Part shown: one piece after another, positions 17,801-24,634 of the stretch
Numbering within the stretch: the first letter of the stretch is position 1
How the letters are laid out: every line of letters begins with the position of its first letter
NCBI RefSeq assembly: GCF_000309385.1
Contig: NZ_JH976538.1
Coordinates: 47,768 to 111,767 of the forward strand
DNA: 64,000 bases
From: Nodosilinea nodulosa PCC 7104
GTDB taxonomy: Bacteria; Cyanobacteriota; Cyanobacteriia; Phormidesmidales; Phormidesmidaceae
Reading direction: 5' to 3'
Translations under genes and position numbers: made by a program
The notes under the pieces: generated by a model
The model's database searches: none
Told to the model about the DNA's origin: nothing
The model's input: only the letters and a program-made list of their open reading frames with translations

Positions 17801-18644
17801 CTTCGCGGTTCATCGCCCCCAGCTTCACATCCCCCGCCTGCAACACATCAGCTAGGGGGCGATACGACAGGGCACTGCCCAAAAAGTCAGCTCGCATGGT
17901 AGCCACCAGCACCAGCGGCGACAGAGTAGCAGCCTGGGCTGGGGTCAGGCTAGCGAGTAAGCAATCTAGAAACTGGCGACGGGTGGCTTCCTCTGGGCAT
18001 AGGGTATACAGTTCCTCAAACTGGTCGGCAATCAGCAGCACTCGCTGCTGTGGATAGTTTCGCTGAATGCGGGCAATCACATCCCCCAGAGGCAAACGCC
18101 CCCCCTGCAAGGCGGCGGCTAGATCTCGCGCCTGGAGCAGTTGCTCGGTCTCATTGCGCTCTGGGGTGTAGAGCGGCACCAGGGCCGACGCTACCGCATG
18201 AAACGGATCAGTTCCTGGCCGAAAGTAGGTGAACTGCCAGCGCCCTAGCTGCTGTAACTGAGGCACCAGTCCGGCAAAAACAACCGACGACTTGCCACTG
18301 CCCGAAGCCCCCAAAACCGGCACAAAGGCGCGGTTCTGCACAGCCTCTACCAGTTCAGCAACAAATACCTCTCGCCCAAAGAAAAACTCTGCATCTCCTG
18401 GCCCAAAGTGAGACAGCCCCCGATAGGGGCAGGGCAAGTTGTCATCTAGCTCCACGACCTCTACCGCAACGGACTTAAACTCCGATTGGTAATAGTTGTA
18501 AATAACGACATGATGAGACTGGTCAACTGTCGCATTGCCAGCGGCATTGACCAAGGCAAAGGCATTCTCTTTACCTTCAATGTTCACGTCTCCTGCCGAC
18601 TGGTGTTGCGAGGCGGCAGGCTCGTCTGAGTTGGCGGAGCTCAT
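14886..18644 (-). CDS. nSTAND1-WD40 signalling ATPase with N-terminal amyloid-like motif
   Basis: 1252 residues. Residues 17-43 hold the adaptor motif AGDVNIEG...NAAGNATVDQS, collinear with the motif in the CHAT and helical proteins of the left operon. The nSTAND1 core follows: PYRGLSHF, FFGRE, Walker A GASGSGKS (112-119), Walker B VLLIADQFEE (202-211). A membrane helix (about 530-550, IGAAIVTSTAGILALAQW) is followed by 14 WD40-type repeats, probably two seven-bladed propellers. Repeat junctions carry QQG rather than the usual GH. Likely an inflammasome-like sensor that recruits an effector through its N-terminal motif. Its start overlaps the stop of the 110-residue gene (ATGA). Confidence 0.9.
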   Translation of the reverse strand: MSSANSDEPAASQHQSAGDVNIEGKENAFALVNAAGNATVDQSHHVVIYNYYQSEFKSVAVEVVELDDNLPCPYRGLSHFGPGDAEFFFGREVFVAELVEAVQNRAFVPVLGASGSGKSSVVFAGLVPQLQQLGRWQFTYFRPGTDPFHAVASALVPLYTPERNETEQLLQARDLAAALQGGRLPLGDVIARIQRNYPQQRVLLIADQFEELYTLCPEEATRRQFLDCLLASLTPAQAATLSPLVLVATMRADFLGSALSYRPLADVLQAGDVKLGAMNREELGHVIEQPAAKLGVSFEPGLAKRILDAVDKEPGNLPLLEFALTELWKQRQGKQLTHTAYDAIGEVQGALACYADEQYARLQPPDQAAVRRIFVQLVRPGEGTEDTRRLATKAELGEDRWALVKQLADTRLVVTSQDGGKQETVEVVHEALIRHWGELRGWIATDREFLTWQGRLRGAMQQWETTSRDEGALLRGAALAEAEERLQLRREDLGEVEQSFIQLSIKLRNQLKEAEIARQQREVRQSRRIAAGAIGAAIVTSTAGILALAQWNESQKRNVAQLIQLAKTNFLIGQELDGMVDALKAERLISNKFLLGRAALVAEVQGTLIWFTSEIHEYNKWRGTQANVTGIAFITENQESDRQKLVVAGENGVAQIWDLTGNQVDKISISQEEVKKTFLSPNGLRIAVFKSDGFLEMWDVISEKLIISINLQQEDILDISISPDNQNIATVDSNGETKIWNLARKTATLTLERQDNRYKVKFSSDGQSVAVGGDEIVELWDLKGYFITSINTQQKALKGIEFSHDGQKLVTFGAKDSAKLWDLKNKSSAAIDTKQGIEITANQGAIHSAKFNPIRQQLITAGEDGSIKLWDLSGNLVTILETYQGSVSSIAFSQDGKWLATGSSDGTSKIWYFGEPVTSIIAQQGAVNSTAFSPDSRELATAGSSGTMKLWDLTSAKSTIIVPTGHNQVDNVASSSRGYLATSGSDNGTVRLWNLLGESVETIPTQLKYVFSMAFSPDGLELAMSGETVKLWNSLNETIVNISTQQGEVLDLEFNSNGNQLATGGGDGSIKLWTSRGDLIWKKIKYKEAIFRLAFSPDGEQLATISNRANKSNQMESTLTIWDTQGNPIISVPTEQSLVWDIAFSRDGKYIASAGNNGVLKLWNTEGKLIANVSNQQGIIYGVTFSPDGKKMAFSQASGTISLLQTNNIDELEELVARSCDWLQDYFNNPLTELTKEDKNLCKFNHLATSKQ

Positions 18645-18973
18645 GCTTCGGTTGTCGGCTCAATGACGATGGGTTTTCGCACCACTGGCGCTTCATCGTC
18701 TGCAGCATCGGCCGCAATGGCTCCCGGCAGTCTGTCTTTGGTGACGGAGCGATCGCCATCGTCTGAAGTTATAGTTGCGGCACTCAGATCTATGGGCTGG
18801 CGCACCACGTCCGCCCCATCTAACGCCGCTGCTATGGTTTCGAGGTCTCCTGGTAGCCTATCTTTGGTAACTGAGCGAGTGTCATCATCCGCTTCCGCGT
18901 CTACAGAGATAATGATAGGCTTGCGAATAACCGCTGGCTCGCCTGCCCCAGTGGGTTTAAGGTCTTCAGTCAT
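18641..18973 (-). CDS. small tandem-repeat protein coupled to the nSTAND1-WD40 gene
   Basis: 110 residues. A short unit V(I/V)R(K/Q)PI occurs three times (Arg17, Arg58, Arg99), exactly 41 residues apart. A second unit RSVTKDRLPG occurs twice between them (33-42 and 75-84). The linkers are acidic. No enzyme motif, membrane helix or Cys is present. The stop overlaps the nSTAND1 ATG as ATGA, so it is made in step with the sensor. It could be a linear-motif scaffold or a protease substrate of the system; this is inference. Confidence 0.7.
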   Translation of the reverse strand: MTEDLKPTGAGEPAVIRKPIIISVDAEADDDTRSVTKDRLPGDLETIAAALDGADVVRQPIDLSAATITSDDGDRSVTKDRLPGAIAADAADDEAPVVRKPIVIEPTTEA

Positions 18974-19127
18974 GGTCGATGCTCCTGATGGCGATTTCGA
19001 ATCTCGTAAGGCATTACTCGCCTAGAGCGATCCCCCCACATGCTTGCGTTAAAAGATTCATCCTAATACACCCCTTACTAAGGGGGGCAGGGGGGATCCT
19101 GCGGGGACCTCGCTTGCAATAAGGGAA

Positions 19128-22100
19128 CTAATCTACGATCGCACCCAGCGCACAAAGCGTTGCTTGTTGGGCAGCGGTCAACCCCACCGCCCCGGTAATG
19201 ACCATCCCTTCGTAGGGGCGATCGGCTGTTAAAACTTTCAGGCGTTCTCCGGTCTTACTATCCCAGATATAAATCGTGCCGTCATCACTGCAGCTAGCCA
19301 TTTGTTGCCCATTGTGATTAAACGTAACCATCCAAACTATCTGGTCATGGCCCGTGAGGGTCTGCAAACAGGCTCCGCTCTGCATATTCCATAGCTTTAC
19401 ACTGCAATCCTCGCTACCGCTGGCTAAGACGTTCCCCTCCTGTTCCTCAGTGCAAATAGGGGAGAAGGCGATCGATCGCACCCGATCCCCATGCCCTTCC
19501 AGCGTGCGCACACAGTTCCCCGTTTGCAGATCCCACAGCTTGATGGTGCGATCGCCGCTGCCACTCGCCACCAGCTGTCCATCGGGGCTAAAGGCTACCG
19601 AGAGCACCCAATCGGTGTGGCCTGCCAGAGTTTGCACACAGTTCCCCGTCGCCACATCCCACAGCTTCACCGTATGGTCATCGCTGCCGCTGGCGATGAT
19701 GGCTCCCTGGGGATGAAACGCCACCGACTTCACTCGCTGGGTGTGGCCCTCCAGCGTTTGCAGACATTCCCCCGATCGCACGTTCCACAGCTTCACCGTT
19801 TTGTCGCTGCTGCCGCTGACCAGGGTTTGGCCGTCTGGGCTGAAAGCGATCGCAGAGACCCACCCGTCATGGCCGTAGAGCGTTTTCACACAGTCCAGAG
19901 TTTGGGCATTCCATAGCTTGATGGTGTGGTCATCACTGCCAGTGGCTAAAATCCTCTCTGCCCCTGATGCCCCCCGGCCCCCCGGCCCACCCCCCCTAAA
20001 CGCGATCGCAGTCACCACATCCCTATGGCCCGGCTGAGTTTTGGTGCAGAGTCCTGATTCCACATCCCACAGGCGAATCTGCTGGTCTTTGCTGCCGCTG
20101 GCCAGGGTGCGACCGTCGGGGCTAAAGGCGATCGCCGCCACCCAGTTGCGGTGGGAAGTGATAGTCGTCAAACAATGGCCCGAGGCCACATCCCAGAGCT
20201 TTACCGCCTGGTCTTCGCCACCGCTGACTAGGGTTTGCCCATCTGGGCTAAAGCTAACTTGCCACACCTGGTTGGTATGCTCTTGCCAGGTCTTGAGGCA
20301 CTGGCGCGTCTGCATATCCCAGAGGCGGATAGTTTTATCGTCGCTGCCCGTAGCCAGCTGTTGCCCATCGGGGCTAAAGGCCACGGCCCAAACCGTAGCG
20401 CTATAGCCAGGTAGTGTCCCTAGACATTCCCCCGTTTGCACATCCCAAAATTTCACGGTCTGATGGTCGCTGCCGACAGCCAGGGTGGTGCCATTGGGGC
20501 TGAGGGCCGCAGACAACAGCCAGTTGACGTGGGTTTCAATAGTTTGTAAACAGTCCCCCGAAGCCAGATCCCAAAATCGGACCGTTTGATCGTCGCTAGT
20601 GCTCATTAAGATCGTCTGGTCGGCAGCAAAGATTACCTTCAATAGACGGCTGCAATGTCCTGTCAATGTCTTGAGGCATTGCTGAGTCTGTACATCCCAC
20701 AGCCGAACGGTATGGTCTTTGCTGCCGCTGGCTAGCAGAGTACCATCCAGGCTAAAGGCGATCGATTGCACATCGCTGGTGTGGCCCCGCAGAGTCTTCA
20801 GGCATTGTCCCGTCTGCACGTCCCACAGGCGAATGGTGTGATCGAGGCTGCCGCTGGCTAAGGTCTGTCCGTCCGGGCTGAACGCCACACAGCGCACCCA
20901 GGCGGTGTGCCCCTCTAGGGTCGCAATCTGGCGGCGATCGCCCATGCGCCACAGCAAAATTTGCCGATCAATGCCCATGGCCAGTAGGGAACCGTCTGGG
21001 CTGAAGTCGATCGCTAACACATCGCCCATGGTCTGGGTAAAGACCGACTGGCTCAGGTCCGCGTGGGCAAAGTTCACCCCCTGTAAGTCCACCCCTTGCA
21101 GGTAAACCTGCCACACGGGGAGGTGAGAAAAATCATAGCCGCTCAAACTCACCCCCATCTGATTGAGCAGATTCAGCAGATTACCGGCCCCATAGCCCGG
21201 CGTCTGAAACGGTCGCGCCTTGAGCAAAGCCAAAGTCTGATCTAAACAGGCCTGGGCCGCCTGCTGGCCACCCAACCGCTGCTGCAAATGCGCCAAAATC
21301 GGCTGCAAAATCAGGCGATATTGAGCGTTGCGTAAATAATCCTTGGTCTGGGCCTGGCTGAGCGCAAGGCTATCTAGCAGGCCGATATCGCTACGGATCA
21401 GCTCGTTACAGATCTGGTTAATCAGCCGCTCGGTGACGTACTCCATCACCACCGGCTGCTGGGTAAAGGTGGCCGCCTGACCTGGCGAAGTAGCTTTTTC
21501 AATCAGCGACCGCTGCTGCAACGACTCCAGCGATTCCAGCAGATCCCGAGCGGTGGCCAGGGGCAAAATATCCGCCCGCAGTTCAGCGAGCGATCGCCCC
21601 TCCCGCGCGATCGCCAGCCAGAGCATCACCTGCTGCTCAAACCCAGTCAGGCGGTTAAACTGCTGCTCTAGCAGGTTAGAAATATCGCCAAAGACCACGG
21701 TGCCCTGCTCTAAAAACTGGGCTACATCCCCCCCAAACACCTCTTGAATGGTGGTGGAGACAATTTTTAGGGCCAAGGGATTGCCAGAATAGCGCTCAAT
21801 CAACAGCTGCAAATTACTCGACAGCGGCGCAACGCCCTTATCTCGCAAAATGGCCTGGGCATCGTCTGAGCCTAGCCCACCTAACCGCAGCGATCGAATC
21901 GGTGACGTATGGCTCGTTTTGGTGGCCAACCCCCCCGGCATTTCGCGGCTGGTCAGCACCAAACAGCTCTGGTGCCGACTTTCCCCCACTCGCCGAAACA
22001 GCTGACCGTAGGTGTCGTAGCCCGCCCGATAGGCTCTGGCCTGGTCGCCCGTGGATAAAATCGACTCCACATTGTCTAACACCAGTAGGCAGCGAGAGCG

Positions 22101-23270
22101 CTGTAGCTGGGCGATCAATCGGGTAATGCGGCCTTCGATCGCTTCTGGCAGGTCGATCTCCTGCTGGTCAGACAGCACCATCAGCAGGTCGGCCAACAGG
22201 TCGGCCAGCGGTGGGGCATTGCGCAGCGATCGCCAGATCACCACCGCAAATGGGGCCTGAATTTGCTCCGCCAGTTTCACCGACAGGGCCGATTTGCCGA
22301 CCCCGCCCAGGCCCAGTAAGGTGACCAGGCGGCAGCCCTCCTGCACAATCCAGCGCTCCAGGGTCGCTAACTCTGCGGTGCGCCCGTAGAACACCGAGAC
22401 ATCCATCGCTTCGCCCCAGTCGAGGGTGGAGGGATGGGGAAGGAGGGGAGAGGGGAAGGATGGGGAGGGTGGGGAAGAAAGGGCAGCGGGGGGAGCAATA
22501 TGGTAGATCGGCAGCGGAGCTTCCAGTCCCTTGATTGCTTGCTTGCCGCCATAGGTGACGGGGATGGGCAGATGGGCGCTGACTACGTCATAGACCGATT
22601 GGGATAGGCAAATGCCGCCCGGAACCGCCAGAGATTGCAGCCGGGCGGCCAGATTGACGCTGTTACCCATGACATCGTCATCGCTGTGCACCACATCCCC
22701 CAGGTCAATGCCAATCCGGTGCTGTAGAGCATTTTCGGGGGAAAGATTGGTGGCGGTAGCAAGGGCTTGCTGAATGGCGATCGCACAGAGTACCGCCTGC
22801 TCAGCACTATTAAAATAAAGCAGCAGCCCATCTCCCAGGTGCTTCAGTACTCGCCCTGCAAACTGCTGACAGAGGGCCTCCATCTGCTGAAAGTCTCGCT
22901 GCACCAGCAGCAGGGTGTGCAACTCATCGTCTGACATGCGCTGGGTAAACGACACCACGTCAGTAAACACGATCGCGGCCAGGGTGCGCTGGCTGAGGGG
23001 ATGGCTGGGTTCTGGGTCAGGGTCAGCGACAGGGCGATCGCTAATGTCTGAGTTGAGATCAGCGATGTCGCTGGAGTTGAGAGAGAGCTTTTCGCACAGC
23101 TCTAGAAAGATGGCGCGATCAACCGGTTTGCCCGTGAGAAAATTGCTGACAGTAGCCAGGGACATGCCAACGTCTTCTGATAGTGCCCGCTGGCTTGGAA
23201 AGCCACTGCGACGGACAGCTAGCTTTACGGTGTCAATGCACGCCTGACAAACCCTGAGCGATCTTGACAT
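19128..23270 (-). CDS. HTH - class III adenylate cyclase - NB-ARC STAND - WD40 protein
   Basis: 1380 residues. The domains in order are an XRE-like HTH (about 20-62), a class III nucleotidyl cyclase (about 95-255), an NB-ARC ATPase with Walker A GLGGVGKS (320-327), a pentapeptide-like linker and 14 WD40 repeats. A conserved tail (RPYEGM...ALGAIV) ends the protein. Cyclase residues look intact: metal Asp104 and Asp147, Lys143 and Asp199 at the ATP-specifying positions, Asn206 and Arg210 for catalysis. It should therefore make cAMP on sensing a WD40 ligand. The ninth WD40 unit carries a Gly-rich insert. No strong ribosome-binding site was seen. Confidence 0.92.
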   Translation of the reverse strand: MSRSLRVCQACIDTVKLAVRRSGFPSQRALSEDVGMSLATVSNFLTGKPVDRAIFLELCEKLSLNSSDIADLNSDISDRPVADPDPEPSHPLSQRTLAAIVFTDVVSFTQRMSDDELHTLLLVQRDFQQMEALCQQFAGRVLKHLGDGLLLYFNSAEQAVLCAIAIQQALATATNLSPENALQHRIGIDLGDVVHSDDDVMGNSVNLAARLQSLAVPGGICLSQSVYDVVSAHLPIPVTYGGKQAIKGLEAPLPIYHIAPPAALSSPPSPSFPSPLLPHPSTLDWGEAMDVSVFYGRTAELATLERWIVQEGCRLVTLLGLGGVGKSALSVKLAEQIQAPFAVVIWRSLRNAPPLADLLADLLMVLSDQQEIDLPEAIEGRITRLIAQLQRSRCLLVLDNVESILSTGDQARAYRAGYDTYGQLFRRVGESRHQSCLVLTSREMPGGLATKTSHTSPIRSLRLGGLGSDDAQAILRDKGVAPLSSNLQLLIERYSGNPLALKIVSTTIQEVFGGDVAQFLEQGTVVFGDISNLLEQQFNRLTGFEQQVMLWLAIAREGRSLAELRADILPLATARDLLESLESLQQRSLIEKATSPGQAATFTQQPVVMEYVTERLINQICNELIRSDIGLLDSLALSQAQTKDYLRNAQYRLILQPILAHLQQRLGGQQAAQACLDQTLALLKARPFQTPGYGAGNLLNLLNQMGVSLSGYDFSHLPVWQVYLQGVDLQGVNFAHADLSQSVFTQTMGDVLAIDFSPDGSLLAMGIDRQILLWRMGDRRQIATLEGHTAWVRCVAFSPDGQTLASGSLDHTIRLWDVQTGQCLKTLRGHTSDVQSIAFSLDGTLLASGSKDHTVRLWDVQTQQCLKTLTGHCSRLLKVIFAADQTILMSTSDDQTVRFWDLASGDCLQTIETHVNWLLSAALSPNGTTLAVGSDHQTVKFWDVQTGECLGTLPGYSATVWAVAFSPDGQQLATGSDDKTIRLWDMQTRQCLKTWQEHTNQVWQVSFSPDGQTLVSGGEDQAVKLWDVASGHCLTTITSHRNWVAAIAFSPDGRTLASGSKDQQIRLWDVESGLCTKTQPGHRDVVTAIAFRGGGPGGRGASGAERILATGSDDHTIKLWNAQTLDCVKTLYGHDGWVSAIAFSPDGQTLVSGSSDKTVKLWNVRSGECLQTLEGHTQRVKSVAFHPQGAIIASGSDDHTVKLWDVATGNCVQTLAGHTDWVLSVAFSPDGQLVASGSGDRTIKLWDLQTGNCVRTLEGHGDRVRSIAFSPICTEEQEGNVLASGSEDCSVKLWNMQSGACLQTLTGHDQIVWMVTFNHNGQQMASCSDDGTIYIWDSKTGERLKVLTADRPYEGMVITGAVGLTAAQQATLCALGAIVD

Positions 23271-23328
23271 AGTAGATGCATAAGATGCAGCCTTACTCTA
23301 TCCAAGGGAACAGCATAGAGCAAGATAG

Positions 23329-23451
23329 TCCTTCCTCACCCCCATAGGCAAAGCAGTGCTCGATCGCCTCCTCGCCCTCAATCACCACCGCTACGCCGAA
23401 GAAGTCGCCCAGGGACAACACCCTCACCCAAGACGAACTGCTTTAAGCTAA
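23329..23451 (+). pseudogene. possible relict of a DNA methyltransferase C-terminus
   Basis: An open stretch of 40 codons without a start reads FLTPIGKAVLDRLLALNHHR then YAEEVAQG. It resembles the LNxxRYxEEVAxG tail of Eco57I-like/type II adenine methyltransferases. It lies just before the UPF0175 gene. The match is short and from memory, so this is tentative. Confidence 0.3.
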
Positions 23452-23475
23452 AACCACCCCCACCAGCCCACCACC

Positions 23476-23730
23476 ATGCAAACTATCCACATCGAACTCC
23501 CAGACACCATCTTTTCTTCCCTCCGCAAAGCCCCCCAAGAATTCGTTCAAGAAATGCGGATCGCCGCCGCCGTCAAATGGTATGAACTGGGCAAAATCTC
23601 CCAAGAAAAAGCCGCCGAAATTGCGGGCCTCCATCGCGCCGACTTCATCAACACCCTCACCCGCTATCGCGTCTCCGTACTCCAATACACCGCCACCGAA
23701 CTAACCGAGGAACTGGCCGATGCCGATTAG
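23476..23730 (+). CDS. UPF0175-family antitoxin-like DNA-binding protein
   Basis: 84 residues. The N-terminus IELPDTIFSSL is ribbon-like, then a helix-turn-helix is formed by KWYELGKISQEKAAEIAGLH. This is the UPF0175 family, usually encoded just before a DUF3368 PIN-like protein. Its stop overlaps the start of that gene by 11 bp, so the two are coupled. Probable role: antitoxin and autorepressor. Confidence 0.85.
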   Translation: MQTIHIELPDTIFSSLRKAPQEFVQEMRIAAAVKWYELGKISQEKAAEIAGLHRADFINTLTRYRVSVLQYTATELTEELADAD

Positions 23731-24205
23731 GCAAGTCGTCATCAATGCCTCCCCCCTAATCGTTCTGTTCAAGAGTGGTCAGGCTGAGTTGCTACCCCAA
23801 CTCTTCGAGCACATGGTTGTTCCCCAGTCTGTCTATGACGAAATCACCGCCGTCAAGACTGATGCAGCCGCCACCCAACTGCCAACCGTAACCTGGTATA
23901 ACCAAACCGCAGTACCAATCGATCCAGCGATCCTCGCCTGGAATTTGGGCGCTGGAGAATCCGCTGTGCTCAGCTTTGTCTTGGCTAACCCCGCCTATCG
24001 CGCCATGGTTGACAACACCGCCGCCAGACGCTGTGCCCGCGCTCTAGGCATTGCCACCCTGGGGACGGGCGGTGCGATCGTGCTGGCAAAACGGCGCGGC
24101 TTGATCACATCTGTGGGCGATCGGCTACAACAATTAAAGGATGCAGGACTTTGGTTATCCGAGGATGTCGTTAACCTATTCAAACAACAAGCCGGGGAAG
24201 CCTGA
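23720..24205 (+). CDS. DUF3368 PIN-like putative toxin
   Basis: 161 residues. The N-terminal VVINASPLIVLFKSG is PIN-like with Asn in place of the first Asp. Further features are the acidic LGAGESAVLSF segment and a C-terminal ALGIATLGTGGAIVLAKRRG. PIN-like proteins cleave RNA, but DUF3368 members often have this Asn, so nuclease activity is uncertain. The partner is the UPF0175 protein upstream. Confidence 0.85.
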   Translation: MPIRQVVINASPLIVLFKSGQAELLPQLFEHMVVPQSVYDEITAVKTDAAATQLPTVTWYNQTAVPIDPAILAWNLGAGESAVLSFVLANPAYRAMVDNTAARRCARALGIATLGTGGAIVLAKRRGLITSVGDRLQQLKDAGLWLSEDVVNLFKQQAGEA

Positions 24206-24235
24206 TACCCGATATGGCGATCGTGCTCCAACCGA

Positions 24236-24394
24236 CCCCAATCCCTCTCAGGGATTGAAGCGGGGATTATGCGAGATATTCAGCCACCGTTGGAAGGCCT
24301 CAACCAAGCTGAAGCCCTCTTAGGGATTGAAATGACATGGGTCAGGTGGAATGTGTCGCAGTAAAGCGGCCCCAACCCCCCTCAAGGATTGAAA
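24236..24394. CRISPR. decayed CRISPR-like array, three degenerate repeats
   Basis: Three related units end in the same core: CCCTCTCAGGGATTGAAG (within 24236-24260), CCCTCTTAGGGATTGAAA (24308-24332) and CCCCTCAAGGATTGAAA (24370-24394). The CCCT..AGGGATTGAA form is typical of cyanobacterial CRISPR repeats. Spacing is uneven (72 and 62 bp) and the 5' halves have diverged. There are no cas genes nearby. It lies between the DUF3368 gene and the caspase gene. Confidence 0.45.
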
Positions 24395-24634
24395 AGGGGA
24401 CACTGAACCTACGCATACCGTTTGAAACGGTGAACCGGATAATGCGCTCTTTGGTCGAATCACTTGAGTTCATCATTCGTCTGCCTCTACTTCCTTGCAT
24501 ACCATGGGTTTCGCCCTGCTGACGGGTAGGGGCAATAGCCCGCTGAGAGCTTTACCGGGGAAGTGGCCGTTGACGACCATATCCAAATCGCTGCTAGGAT
24601 TTGACCAGCGGATAGGAAAACCGCTGGACGAGAG

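Noticed and set aside
19354-22260. Many plus-strand open frames opposite the WD40 and STAND genes
   Set aside because: They follow the repeat period of the real minus-strand genes, have no ribosome-binding sites and resemble no family.
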